In this document: in pieces, positions 23,401-35,400 of the stretch | How positions within the stretch are numbered: position 1 is the first letter of the stretch | Layout: the number at the start of each line of letters is the position of its first letter | Assembly (NCBI GenBank): GCA_028751875.1 | Contig: CM054155.1 | Location: 10,197,255 to 10,261,254, forward strand | DNA: 64,000 bases | Origin: Rapana venosa | Taxonomy: Eukaryota; Mollusca; Gastropoda; Neogastropoda; Muricidae | Reading direction: 5' to 3' | Made by a program: the position numbers and the translations under genes | The notes under the pieces: generated by a model | What the model was told of the DNA's origin: nothing | Database searches by the model: none | What the model saw: only the letters and a program-made list of their open reading frames with translations

Positions 23401-24180
23401 AACAGGTTCTGCTTTTGTTATACCAGCGTTGAAAATTGAAAAATCATACTATGTTGGTAAATATCACTCGAACTAATAGCAATATTAATGGGTCTTACTT
23501 ATAGTCTTGATTTGCCATTGTATATATTTCAAATCCTTCTTTGCGTTGATTCTAAGTCGGTATTGTATGCTTTAAAATCTCCATGTTATAAGAAAACTTC
23601 GAAAATTATATTAGAAATTAAGCATGTCATCCATCTCTTAACCTTAAAGGGCATAAGTGTTAATTTTTGTTGGGTGCCTTCACACACTGGATTCTTTCCA
23701 AATGAGTGGGCGGATAGAGCTGCCAAAAAAGGTGCAAAACATGAACAGGATGCAATAGAATTACATGTGCCTGTATCTTTACAAGAAGGGTACAGCTTAC
23801 TAGAACAAAAATCATGGAGAAAAGTCACCGAAACTAATCAGCAAAATGATACTTATTTAACTAGAACTGCAATTAACACCGATAATTTAACAGTGGTGAA
23901 CCATTCAAAGGCCAGTGTAAATGTTTTTACGTCAAGAAGAATTACTGCTTTATTTTATAGAATGAAACTAAATGCATTGATAACCAAATTCAGCAAAAAT
24001 GGTAAATGTCTATGTGGTGAGAGTATCACCAATCCTCATATACTTTTTGACTGCCAGAGTGTAAAACCTTTCATGCCCCATTTTTCTGAAAATTCCCTTA
24101 CCAGCATATTCAATAATTTAAAACTGGCATTTGAAATTGTGAAAGGCCTTTATCGCAGTCTCTTAGGACATTTGTTATAG
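20407..24180 (+). pseudogene. Decayed I-clade (Jockey/I group) LINE: endonuclease, RT, RNase H
   Basis: The plus strand reads through an APE endonuclease (opening MQWNARSIS; DFNAHAPFWD; LGSDHLPI near 21055), a linker with WWTPACEEAVKNK, and an RT with QAGFQKDRSAIDNL, FFDIKKAYYDQVRH, GLPLGSVISPLLFN and the YADD catalytic box (near 22450). RNase H follows, with IYTDGSR (23370), CVDSKSVLYAL and WVPSHTGFFPNEWADRAAK, and then a C-terminal CxCG...H-C finger-like end. Many lesions are visible: stops at 20482, 20926, 21135, 21797, 21982, 22312, 22568 and 23474, some needing frame changes. RNase H after RT places it in the I group. ORF1 was not found. Confidence 0.9.
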
Positions 24181-25030
24181 TTGCATTAACGTTAATGACA
24201 TGTTTTTATGTTTTTATAATTCCTGTTGCATTTCCAAGTTTCTATATGTGATTTTTTTTGTAAAAGCATGGTTGATGTTTTTTGGTTGGTTTTTTTTTTG
24301 GGGGGGGGGGGTAATTTTTATTTATCTATTTTTTGTTTTGTTAATAAGACATCCTCCCCTCCATTTGTTCCCCCTCGTCTAATATCACTAGAAGTGAACA
24401 GACGTAAAATTGAAGTCAACAACAACAACAGTGGACAATGCATATTTATTTTATCAAAACCACAAGAAAATTGTTCACAGAAAAAAAGCTTTATTGGTAA
24501 GTTCCTTGATAAATCAGCAACACTTTTTTTTTTGCTCAATAATCATCTTTCATACACACCTGTTGTCACACATGTTATATACATACATACAATACGTTCA
24601 TCGTAACAAAACACTATCGCTAATCCAAAACCCCAAAGGCAAAGGTAAGAAATATTGCAAAATGCGAGTGGTGATTTTCATGTTCACAGAAAGAAAACTA
24701 ATGCACGTTAAATGAACACAACAGAACATTTCTGTCCAACCCCCAACATTTTCAACTGAACAATCAAACTACTCTGTATACTGCCGCATACATACATACG
24801 TATTGATCAAGGTGCCTGAATCCATGAATTCATATACAATCTTACATACATACAAAGCCTTCCATAAAACATAATGAATACATAATTATGATCTCGAAAT
24901 TTACATAGCCAAACATATACATACATATCATTTACGTCTTAGTTTTGATTTTTTGTTTTTAGGCAAAGCATGTACGTTAATGAAATAAGAAATAGTTTTG
25001 ATTTATTCATACCATTCTTTCCTGATGGAG
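24181..25030. other. AT-rich sequence, possible minus-strand polyadenylation signal
   Basis: A poly-G tract is at 24300-24311. On the minus strand a CCAATAAAGC word (near 24490) could be a polyadenylation signal, but no minus-strand coding exon to its right in this part of the window supports a transcript. Otherwise nothing recognised. Confidence 0.3.
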
Positions 25031-25543
25031 ACAGAGAGAGAGAGAGAGGAGAGAAGAGAGATGAGAGAGAGAAGAGAAGTAGAGAGAGAGAGAGAGCCTT
25101 CCATGGGATAGAAGAAAACCCCATAGCAAATGCAACAGTTTCTCACCTTTGATAATTCTTTTCAAAAAATGTAAATGGACAAAGAATTTGTTTGAATACA
25201 GAAGTAAATATCAGTTTGATTAGTAATCATGATTCCATATTTACTAAGATATCTCTAATGCCAAAAAGAAATGTAACCACGATATTTGCTCCCTGCATCA
25301 AAATCGATCTAGGGCAGTACAATGCATTTTTTTGCTCTGCATTTTTGTTTCTGAAATATGATTGAACAACATTATGAACACACACACACAACACACGATA
25401 TTAATAGTCCTGCATACTAATATAGATTTATGAAATATATATAAATATATAATATATATACTTAATATATATTATTTAATATATAGATGAAATATAATAT
25501 GAAAGACGAGAGAGAGAGAGAGAGAGAGAGATGAGAGAGAGGA

Positions 25544-25637
<94 letters not shown>

Positions 25638-25731
25638 GAAACAAGGATGAGCAGAAGCACAATCAAAAATAAGATTAAGACATCTGATTTCAATTTCTCT
25701 CTCGCTCTCTCTCACACACACATCTCTTCCC

Positions 25732-25767
<36 letters not shown>

Positions 25768-25775
25768 ACACACAC
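25031..25775. repeat. (GA)n tracts and a long poly-C run
   Basis: (GA)n at 25031-25096 and 25508-25640, TA-rich sequence at 25430-25495, and a C-tract of about 36 at 25733-25767 bordered by (CA)n. The GA runs create open frames on both strands that are not genes. Confidence 0.9.
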
Positions 25776-26520
25776 ACCAGTTTATCTATGCTATTGGCTT
25801 GGTGGGAAGGCTAGAGCCACACGTGGGAGAGAGGGAGTGGGGTGATCCATTTACAATAAACAGAGATTAACTGTCATCTTTAAAGACGAAACCCACTTCC
25901 TTTAACACATGAACAAATATTCCAGTTAGTTTTTCAGCAGCCCTCAACCAATCCATCTCGCTATGACTTGAAAAAAACACCGCATTTGAAAGAAAACTTA
26001 CTTTCAGTCTTTTGAGCATGAATTTGTGTAATGTGTCGAAGGAATATTCCAGATAATGTACCTTTTTTCTTTAGAATTTTTTTTTTAAGTATTGATTTTT
26101 TCTGCAAACCTAAATTTCATTAATTGTGAACCAAAAGCATGCACCTGTATATTTTCCTGTCTTATTTCAACAGCATTTTCAGTTAACTTCAGTGTTCTTT
26201 ACGCAAAAATTAGTTTTACCTTTTGTCATTCAACTAGTGTTTTAATTAACAACCTCATACAATAATGTTCAAAATCATCTTTACAGATCTAGACAGATAC
26301 AGCCATTTAAACATCAGCATCTAACAATTCACACACTTTTATCATAAACATATGCCATCATTTTCATCCTTTCAAATTATTGTAAAATGCAGTTACACAA
26401 AACGTCACCAAAGGGTTTCTAACAGATGTATTCTCCAATTACTGTAAATGCAATTGATACAATTTTTTTATCAGCTCTTAGCATACAATCTTTCATCAGC
26501 CCTTAACAAATTTTCATTGG
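25776..26520. other. AT-rich sequence, nothing recognised
   Basis: No coding frame with splice context, no RNA gene and no repeat beyond scattered low complexity. Confidence 0.5.
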
Positions 26521-26655
26521 CTCTAAATACACAATCTTTCATCAGCTCTTAATTTTTCAATACAATCTTTCATCAGCTCTTAATTTTTCAATACAATCTT
26601 TCATCAGCTCTTAATTTTTCATACAATCTTTCATCAGCTCTTAACAAATAATCAT
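26470..26655. repeat. Short minisatellite, about 30-bp unit
   Basis: About six copies of caatctttcatcagctctta, mostly followed by atttttcaata; the last units are shortened. Confidence 0.85.
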
Positions 26656-28285
26656 CGGCTATTAACAGATTTCTTTTATCATTGTGAACACAAGTCAAGT
26701 CAAGTCAAGCACATTGTCAAGTGAAGTCAAAAAGGCTGAAATCATCCCCTAAAGGGCAATCACAGGATAGTCGTGGACAATGAATGCAGTCCACTATCAG
26801 TCTCTGCAGGCATTATCAAATCAAACTACGAAGACTACAGTCATAACAAACTCGTGATCATCACAACAACACTAATGGATAGCATCCATGCTCTCCGACA
26901 TGGCCCGCAGAGAGGACCAAGGCGAGGGCAACAACAGTTCAGTTCGTGACTCCCTGGATGGAAGCAAAGAGGTGACAGTGTTGAAAGACTGGGAACAAGC
27001 AGCAATGAGAGACTGACGGTGGCATGAAAGTTCTGATGGGTCAACAGACTGAGCATTGTGCCATAAGGTGATATATCAGTAAGACAAGCACTTTGATTTG
27101 TTGCTTTATACGATTAAGCGCTATATTAATTCCATACATTATCATTATCATCATTACTTACAAGCTGAGTCTGAACTGAGTGAAGCAAAAGTATCCAAAT
27201 CATAAAAAACGGTTGAAAAAGGAAGAGTTTTTATCTCAATGAGTCTAAGATTTCAACATAATAACAAACAAAAGAAATTCCATGTTTGCTATCATAATCT
27301 TGAGTCCAATAAAACAAACTTCTAAAACATATAATATCTATCTTAATTCCCTAAAGCACAATTTTTGGTGGAAAAAAGCAGCCTTCAACACACAGTCCAA
27401 AGCTCTGTTCAGTCAGAAGAAACTCCCGATTGAAATAGAAATACAAAAACTTCCATGATCCATAATTATATTGTGCTGACAATAATCTCTTTTAACAGAC
27501 AAGTTGAACTACATGCTGAAAAGCAGTGCTCATACATGAGCTAGGAAACGGAATGAGTTGTGTCACTATGCGTGCAAGCCTCACTGCTAAGAAAGAAAGT
27601 GTGCATAAAAAAGTGTATCAAAATAATACACCATAATCGAAGAAACAACTACATACATGCAGTCAGAATTTTGTCTGAAAAAAACCACAACCCACATATC
27701 CTTCCAAGAATTCCCATATTATAACACACACACAAACATGGACATACACTCTCCTCCTGCCACACCCCCTCCCCTTCGCCCGTGAACAGACATTAAGTGA
27801 AGGAACTAACTAGCTAACACACACACACACACACAGTCTATAAACGCAATGGGGCAACTTTTCATTGCCTAAAATGCTAGGCCTACTGGCAGTCCAAATC
27901 TCCACTCACTGAGGCACCGTTTCCAACACCCACACACGCACAAGCTGTAATAACACAGGTTATCTAAGGCAAGTTTTCCTGCCTCAAAATGACCTGTCAT
28001 AATCCTCTTGCTACCTGGTGAGGGAGGGATGGGTTTAAAAGTAAAGTACAGTACAGTGCCCCAACCTCTCTTCAGGGAGTTACGGGAGAATCATTCAAAT
28101 CACCTCAGACAGAATCTCAGCTGGATGAAACACAGTTTTTCGTCATTTATCATTGGCCCAGGTCAAAAGCTCTGTCAGTTATTGATGTCAGCTCATTGCC
28201 AAATGTTGTCAAATGTTGTGTTTGAGATAGATTGCCTTCAGCCGTGACAAGCTCTTAACATAACAACCTGCACTCTCCTATTTAT
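26656..28285. other. AT-rich sequence; one family D tail
   Basis: A family D tail (caagcactttgatttgttgc, then aattccatacattatcatt) is at about 27088-27160. (CA)n is at 27813-27835. No exon could be supported. Confidence 0.5.
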
Positions 28286-28575
28286 AGGAGAAAAATCCTC
28301 TGAAGTCGGAGTATGGCTGCCTATATGGCGAGGTACTCAAAAACAGTCATTCAGTGTGCAATTTCAATCTCACAGTGATTCCCAGGTGGGATGAGTGAGT
28401 CAGAGTGCACATTCTGGGTGACCCCCAGAGTGTTAAGCTGGGGAACGCACAGCTACATCATTGATCATCCTTGGAAGTCAAAATGCGGCTACCTTCATGG
28501 TAGGCAAGAAACAGTCGCATATGCAAAAATCTTGCCATTGGTGAACCTTGGAGCTAGCTCTAGCTGAGGAACACC
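28286..28575 (+). repeat. Dispersed repeat family I, two partial copies
   Basis: gaagtcggagtatggctgcc near 28300 and gaagtcaaaatgcggctacc near 28475. The second continues to caaaaatcttgccattgg and ctagctctagctgagga. Compare 6605-6722 and the inverted copies at 52345 and 55258. Confidence 0.55.
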
Positions 28576-29154
28576 TCCCCCCCCCCTCCCCTAAAACAGT
28601 TAAGGGAGTACACGTTTTCTACAAGATATAATCTCCCTGATGGTCAATCCACTGTGGGTTGTTCTTCATGCAGATGAAATGATAAATGAGGGTCATTCCC
28701 CCCCCCCCCCCTTTTTTTTTTCTCTTTTGGAGTTACACTATTGCTTAATGGTTTGAATGCTCTGTACAAATATATGCTCAGTCTCTTCAGAGACGTTTAT
28801 TAATCCATACTTTCACTACAATCCAACACTAAGAATTCTTATAGTTTGTGTTATTTATGTCATATATTCATGTAATCTTATCTTTACCAACAAAATGCAA
28901 TGGGCTGTTTGTTTGGTTGGTTTTTGTTTCATTAGAAATTATTGTTTGGATCATACAGAACCTCACTGATTGAGTGATAATTTGTATTCAATAAATGGCA
29001 CTATAAACTTATTGGAATGTTACAATTATTGTTTTTATTTTTATTATTGTTGTTATTGTTCTCATCATCATTATCATTATTATTATTATTATTATGTATT
29101 CATTCTTTGATTGAAATATTGCAAGAGTTGCTTTTGGGGGAAAATGTTGCTCAG

Positions 29155-29157
<3 letters not shown>
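28576..29157. other. No gene; homopolymer C and ATT-rich tracts
   Basis: C-runs at 28578-28587 and 28698-28711, and (TTA)-rich sequence at 29030-29095. Nothing else recognised. Confidence 0.5.
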
Positions 29158-29186
<29 letters not shown>

Positions 29187-29188
<2 letters not shown>

Positions 29189-29330
29189 AAATTTTGTTCG
29201 GGCTTTTCGTAAGAGTAGGCCATTGTGTGCTGGAGGGAACAAATGACAAAACCGCATACACACGGGGATTGGATGTAAAAAAAAGCCCACAAGTCCTTAT
29301 TCCATTATCCTCGAAAGAAAAGAATTAAAA
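29187..29330 (+). mobile_element. SINE family A, 5'-truncated
   Basis: Starts at cgttaaattttgttcgg directly after (CA)n and continues with gagtaggccattgtgtgctg, acacacggggattggatg and attccattatcctcg. Confidence 0.8.
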
Positions 29331-29879
29331 AAATAATAAACACACACACTGAATAAAAGGAAGAATCCCTTGTCCTAGATGGAATGAATGATGGAACTAA
29401 CAAGTATTGGGAAGTATTGGTGGATTTAAAAAAACAAACAAACTTTCATCTTCTTTGGAAACTGTAAATAAAACTTTAATGCATGTTTAAAATGGAATGG
29501 ACACATACAAAAACAATATGACCAAACAACAACAACAAACAAAAACAGCCTCCCTCTCTTCGCTCCTCCTGACAGAAAGACCCAATAACCCCCCCTTTAA
29601 TCAGATCATATTACAACAAGTATATTCGTGTTTTTTAATGAATATGTATACATCTGGTTTTAATGTTAGATATCTGATGATACCTAAGAATAGTGATATG
29701 TTTGCATAAAGCCAGCACACCAATTCATCACCACTTTGAGCAGAAACTCTGAAACGTGTGTGTGTGTGTGCGCGCATGTGTGCGCACCAGTGTGTGTATG
29801 CATGTTTTTGTGTACTAGGAAAAAAGAAGCATACTTTGCCAAAAGGTTGGTTAGGACAAGCCTGTTAGAAGAAAAGAAC

Positions 29880-30030
29880 ACAAAGAGTGTGTGTGTGCAC
29901 ACAGGAGAGAGCTTCTTGTCGCTAGCAACACAAACGGAATATGGGTGAAAGAAATATTCAATCTTATTAATCTATTACCCCTTAATTCATAGCTTGTGAT
30001 GAATGTAGATACCTGTGTGTGTACAATATA

Positions 30031-30073
<43 letters not shown>

Positions 30074-30201
30074 TGTGCACACAGGAGAGAGCTTCTTGTC
30101 CCTAGCTACACAAAGGAATATGGGTGAAAGAATTCTATCTTATTAATCTATTACCACTTAATTCATAGCTTGTGACGAATGTAGATACCTCTTTGTGTGT
30201 G

Positions 30202-30234
<33 letters not shown>

Positions 30235-30235
30235 A
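29880..30235. repeat. Segmental tandem duplication (about 183-bp offset) with (GT)n
   Basis: The block at about 29886-30015 (cacacaggagagagcttctt, aatatgggtgaaagaa, cttattaatctattacc, gaatgtagatacct) is repeated at about 30072-30197 with few differences. Each copy is followed by a (TG)n run. Confidence 0.9.
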
Positions 30236-30950
30236 CAATATGTAATACCTGGTGTATAACAAGACTTTTTCAAAAATCATAATTCTGGACAAAACTAGCT
30301 CCAGTTTATGCCAGAGCCAAAAGTTTGATAAATTATATCCATGTCAGAGTTGTCCTGGGGTGCACCATTTCTGGCTCACCTGATGATAGAATTACAAGCT
30401 GACTCCCTCTATGCATGCAGTCACCCTTAATTCAACCTATGACAACAGAGCACTGCACCACATGATTTTGCTTGTTTTCTGGTATGGTATGTCTCTCCCA
30501 TTTAAGGCTACCCTCCAGGCGAGTTAGAGATAGAGGTGCCTTTTTTCTTTTCTTTTTTCTTGGGGGGTGGGGGTCTTGCTGTTTTGGGTTTTTTTGTTTT
30601 TGTTTTTTTAATGGCTTAAGATACTTTTGAACTGTTAGATTCCTGTCCACAAGCCTTTTAAATGGATTGTATGGTGATTTATCTTTAAAGATAATATCAG
30701 TTTTGTCAGCTTTATTTCAACAGGGTTTTTTCCCTTAGTTTTGTTGTTGCTAGATTTTTAAAAAAAAGCAACTTACATTCCAAGGTCTATGTGATTGGGC
30801 TTGGCACTGAACAGGTTAAAGTAACTACAGCTAGATTGTAAAGAAGGCAAAGCCATTCACAGCATAATTGATCATCTTCATCATCCCCAAATGACCAACA
30901 GAACACAAAACAGGGGGAAAAAAGAAGGAACAGATGCATACAACACCAAC
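30236..30950. other. No supported feature
   Basis: T-rich and mixed sequence; nothing recognised. Confidence 0.5.
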
Positions 30951-30954
30951 ACAA

Positions 30955-31275
30955 GACAATGCAGAATAATCAAAGACGAGACACTGCAGAATAATCAAAG
31001 ACAAGACAATGCAGAATAATCAAAGATGAGACACTGCAGAATAATCAAAGACAAGATAATGCAGAATACTCAAAGACAAGACAACGCAGAATAATCAAAG
31101 ACGAGACACTGCTGAGTAATCAAAGACAAGACAATGCAGAATAATCAAAGATGAGACACTGCAGGATAATCAAAGACAAGATAATGCAGAATACTCAAAG
31201 ACAAGACAATGCAGAATAATCTAAGACGAGACAATGCAGAATACTCAAAGACAAGATAATGCAGAATAATCCCCT
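30955..31275. repeat. 25-bp minisatellite
   Basis: About 13 copies of gcagaataatcaaagac plus aagacaat or gagacact. The two variants alternate in part of the array. Confidence 0.92.
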
Positions 31276-32215
31276 CATACTTTCCCAGTGCTTATGACTT
31301 AGGCAAAAGAGCAACGCACTATTTCACACCACCACACACCACGAGAAGAAAGCAAGAACAATGGCACAGATTGAAATGAGCCAGAGAGAAGTGACATGGA
31401 GAGGAGGAGAAAAATAAAACAACTGAACACAGAGAGACTGATACAAAGACATCTGTAGTACAGAGTGTTCAGACTGCAACACTTAACTTGCACAGAAGGA
31501 GTGGTGGTATTTCCATGAAGTATATCGCTACAGAAAAGGAAAGACAGAAGGACAGGGCTGCAGAGAGGATCAAGAAATGAAGAAGAAGAAATGAATGAAG
31601 AAGTGAAAGTAAAAGACTGCATTAGGGGAAAAAGACTTTATTTGTCTCCAATACATACATATTCTAGTAGGTTTCATATTCAAAACAAAACAAACAAAAA
31701 AATCATCTCAATATCAACAGCTTAGCTAAACAATGATGAATAATAATGATAACAATATGACTACTCTACACAGAACAACAAAACATAAAATCTGCAGGGA
31801 AATTGTTACACTGCAGAAGCTCAAAACACAGACCTCTAAATTAATGAACAATATTGTATTTCATTTAAATGCCCACCAAAAGTGGCAAAGAAAGCACACA
31901 ATGAACACAATTTGTCAAAGTGAATTACATCGAACAACATTCTGATTATAGATATATATAATTATATTTATATGAAGAAATCTGTTAATGCCTTGCACGT
32001 TTTGATACAAGCATGAAAATGATGTAAAACTCTCAGTTAGTGCACCCTGTCAACTGAATTTGGCATTTCACAAAACGTATTTTGCATATATGAGTGTGTG
32101 TGTGTGCACACTATTGCAAACATATATATCTGTGCAGTCACATTGATATGAACATCTTGCAGTTTACATACACAGGCAATCATCAGTGGTCCACAATGAG
32201 TACAAGACGTAGTAA
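31276..32215. other. Mixed sequence; possible minus-strand polyadenylation signal
   Basis: CAAATAAAGTC on the minus strand (near 31640) resembles a polyadenylation signal. A 107-codon minus-strand frame at 31299-31622 has no recognised domain and no splice context, so I do not call it. Confidence 0.3.
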
Positions 32216-32222
32216 CGACGAA

Positions 32223-32400
32223 CAATGCGTACACTTTTGACAATTCAATACAAACGACATAACACAATCCATCTACAATGCGTAAACCTTTGACAATTCA
32301 ATACAAATGGCACAACACAATCCATATACCATGCTTATACACTTTTGACAACTCAAGCATACAAGTAAGACATGACATAATTGATTAACAGTGTGTAAAA
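32223..32400. repeat. 53-bp tandem repeat, about three copies
   Basis: Copies start at 32223, 32276 and 32329 and share tttgacaattcaatacaaa and caacacaatccat. Confidence 0.85.
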
Positions 32401-32780
32401 AAATTCTTGACAAGTCAAGCGCACAATCAAAACAACCATTTTCAAGGCTCTCGAAGAAAGCTTGATTCAAAGGCAGTGAAGATATTATTATCATTGTTAT
32501 TATCAATCTCCTTGCGGTCCTCGCCACTGTGCTAATGTTATTGCGCAAATCTCATCCACGAGAAAGCTTGTCCATGCATGTTGCCAAGAAAAGTCCAGGA
32601 GTGTTGGAGGGATGATATGATTGCTTTTATATATGTTTTTGCATGCATAACCTTTGCGAATGAATCAGTGAGTCAGTCAGCGAATGAGTTGGTCAGTGAG
32701 AGAAAGTGTGTGTGTGTGTGTGTGTGTGCGTGCATGTGTGCGTGCATGCTAGTAGCAGCAGTGGTAGAAGCATGTCTAGG

Positions 32781-33015
32781 TAAAAAGGGTAAAGGGGTCC
32801 CATAACCTATAAGGTCGTAGGGGAGCGAGGCGTCAGAGACCTCACTTCTCTAGGGCCAGCATATTGAGGGCGGTGCCCATCTCCTCTCCCTCGCTGCTTT
32901 ACCTTCCCTGACCCTAAAGAGGGCAGGTACCCATTTACAGCTGGGTGAACTGGGGGAACTGTACTGAAGCCAAGGCGCGCAAACGGTCACCCATCCATCT
33001 GGTAACCACACTCGA
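32781..33015 (-). mobile_element. tRNA/5S-rRNA chimeric SINE, family F (5'-truncated)
   Basis: On the minus strand this copy starts inside the 5S-like block (cgtcgagtgtggttacc, agatggatgggtgaccg). The body follows: cttggcttcagtacag, aatgggtacctgccctc, aggaaggtaaagcagcgag and cctcaatatgctggccc. Confidence 0.85.
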
Positions 33016-33084
33016 CGCGAAGCATGTCTATTTGATTGAAATAAAAACCACACACATTATGTGTGTGTACATACTTTTTGTATC

Positions 33085-33089
<5 letters not shown>

Positions 33090-33151
<62 letters not shown>
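33090..33151. repeat. (CA)n microsatellite
   Basis: About 31 uninterrupted CA units. Confidence 0.97.
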
Positions 33152-33153
<2 letters not shown>

Positions 33154-33439
33154 TGCAGTGTTACTTCACACCCCTGTGTTTTGCATTGGTTAGGTAGGGC
33201 TTTGCACAGTAGGTTGGTTCTGGTTCTATCCTCTGAAGGCTTTCACACAGTACGACATCTCCCCTCTGAGTCAGTTCCTTACTATGAGTTGCTTAGAAGA
33301 GGAGCATCGCTGGGGGAGAACAGGAAAAATGAAGGTTCACAGTGCTGGAGGGCTGACCAAAACACACAGTTCTACTGGGGACAATGTGAACGAAATAATG
33401 GTGAATGCCATACCAGTGGGGAACATGGAGACAAAACAG

Positions 33440-34450
33440 TAACTATCAGGCCTGAAAATATAAACAGAAAAATGAACTTCATGGCTGAAAATATGAACAG
33501 AAAAATGAACTTCATGGCCAAAAATATGAATAGAAAAATGAACTTCATGGCCGAAAATATGAATAGAAAAATGAACTTCATGGCCGAAAATATGAATAGA
33601 AAAATGAACTTCATGGCCAAAAATATGAATAGAAAAATGAACTTCATGGCCGAAAATATGAATAGAAAAATGAACTTCATGGCCGAAAATATGAATAGAA
33701 AAATGAACTTCATGGCCGAAAATATGAATAGAAAAATGAACTTTATGCCTGAAAATATCAACAGAAAAATGAACTTCATGGCCGAAAATATGAATAGAAA
33801 AATGAACTTTATGCCTGAAAATATGAATAGAAAAATGAACTTCATGCCTGAAAATATTAAAAGAAAAATGAACTTCATGCCCGAAAATATGAACAAAATA
33901 ATGAATACCACGAAAAATATGAACATAGAAGTGACTTATCTCAAACCAGTGAAAAAAAAGTGGATCAAACAGTGAATATTGTACCAAATAGAAAATACGA
34001 ACAAAATAATGAATACCATGTCCAAAAATACGAATGAAAGAGTAAATATCAGACCAAGTTGTGAAAATGTGGATGAAAGTGAATTTTGTGTAAACTGGAA
34101 AATAATGAACAAAATCATGAATACCATGTCCAAAAATGTATCTGAAAGAGTAAATATCATACCAATGAAAAAAATGTGGATGAAAGATTGAATATTGTGC
34201 CAACAGCAAAAATATGAACAAAATAAAGATTACCATGTCCAAAAATATGAACGAAAGAGTGAATAACATCCCAATGAAAAATTAATGTGGATGAGATATT
34301 GAATATCATACAAATATGAACAAACCAGTACACACCACAGCAATGACAAAATGCCAATGAAACAGTAAATCGGCGCCAATGGCAAAATGTGATCGAAAAA
34401 GTGAATATCATTCAAGTGAAAAAATGTAAATGAAATAGCGAATATCACAC
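33440..34450. repeat. 33-bp minisatellite decaying rightward
   Basis: About 14 good copies (33455-33900) of atgaatagaaaaatgaac, then ttcatggccgaaaat, 33 bp each. They read as an 11-residue repeat in one plus frame and stay open on the minus strand too. From 33900 to 34450 the pattern persists as looser 30-36 bp copies (aaaatatgaacaaaataatg, gaataccatgtcc). A protein product is not supported. Confidence 0.9.
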
Positions 34451-34693
34451 TGATGAAAAAAAAAAAGTGAAGAAGTAATGGAAATCATGCCTCCTTGACA
34501 CAAAAAAAGAGAGGAAGAACGCAGAAGGAAAAAACATAAACCTAGTGGATATACAGGCAGTTAAACACAAAACCACAAAAAAACAAAACCACAAAAAACC
34601 AACACCACAAAAAACCAAAAACCCTGTATACACCAAGTCACACACAGCCTAGAGCCCAGAAATGCCTGAAAAACTGTGCACTGACAAAATCGT

Positions 34694-34855
34694 AACCTGT
34701 TCCCTACAGGTAACCCACTACAGGGTAACCAACAATCTACTAACCCAACAATCTACTATCCCTTCCCTCCGTATCACCCACTACTGGGTGACGGCAGCAT
34801 ACAAATGCGCACAGTGCATGTGTACTAGGATCTCCCTGAACGTAGGGACAGTGTT
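34694..34855. mobile_element. MITE-like family E
   Basis: About 160 bp beginning aacctgttccctacaggtaa and ending cgtagggacagtgtt, whose reverse complement aacactgtccctacg resembles the start. The interior has cttccctccgtatcacccac and tgcgcacagtgcatgtgtac. Other copies: 38427, 44257, 53662 and 58332. Confidence 0.7.
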
Positions 34856-34913
34856 CACAACGGCCGTTCTTCCTTCTCTCTCTCTTCACACACAGGCTAC
34901 AGGCAGCTAAGAG

Positions 34914-35195
34914 GGATACGGGATAGCCTAGTGGTTAGAACATTGCGCTCGCAATCTGACGACCTGTGTTCGATTCCCGCTCAAGGGGATATTTCCCCCT
35001 GGAGTTAACATCAGTGCAGACTCCACTCTCCCCAAAAGTCCTTCGGATGAGACTATAAACCGAGGCCCTGTGTGCGAATGCACGCAGAACATCTTGCGCT
35101 GACGTTAAATCCTGTTCCACTTTTTGTAAGAGTAGGCCATTGTGTGCCGGTGGGAACAGATGACAGAATTTACAAAACCGCATACACTCGGGGAC
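34914..35195 (+). mobile_element. SINE family A with tRNA-like head type 2
   Basis: The head has tagcctagtggttag (A-box-like) and tgttcgattcccg (B box), then ccctggagttaacatcagtg. From gtccttcggatgagactata onward it is the same body as the head type 1 copies. Cut at gggact (35195), where family B starts. Confidence 0.85.
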
Positions 35196-35400
35196 TGTGG
35201 GGATGCTAGGGCCTGTCAGTATAAATAGCATCCCCACCTTCTGGAAATTCTGTGCAAGAAATGCCCTCTTTTCTATCCCTCTACTTTGTTTCTGCCTTGT
35301 TCCTTTTCTTCCTGTCACCGCCTCCTTGTCTGTTTTCTGCCTTCTTGGTCTATTCTCCTTTTTATCTTTTTTTTCCAGAAAGGCTTAAAAAAGATCTGAT
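35196..35400 (+). repeat. Dispersed repeat family B, copy 1
   Basis: gtggggatgctagggcctgt, agcatccccaccttctggaa, attctgtg and a long CT-rich stretch, ending in ccagaaaggctta. The second copy is at 36905-37110. Confidence 0.8.

Noticed and set aside
24318..24540. Minus-strand 3' UTR of an unseen gene (CCAATAAAGC)
   Set aside because: The hexamer alone is weak in AT-rich sequence, and no coding exon in the following 17 kb to the right supports a transcript.
31299..31622. 107-codon minus-strand frame
   Set aside because: Composition and hydrophobicity look like chance, no recognised domain, no splice sites.
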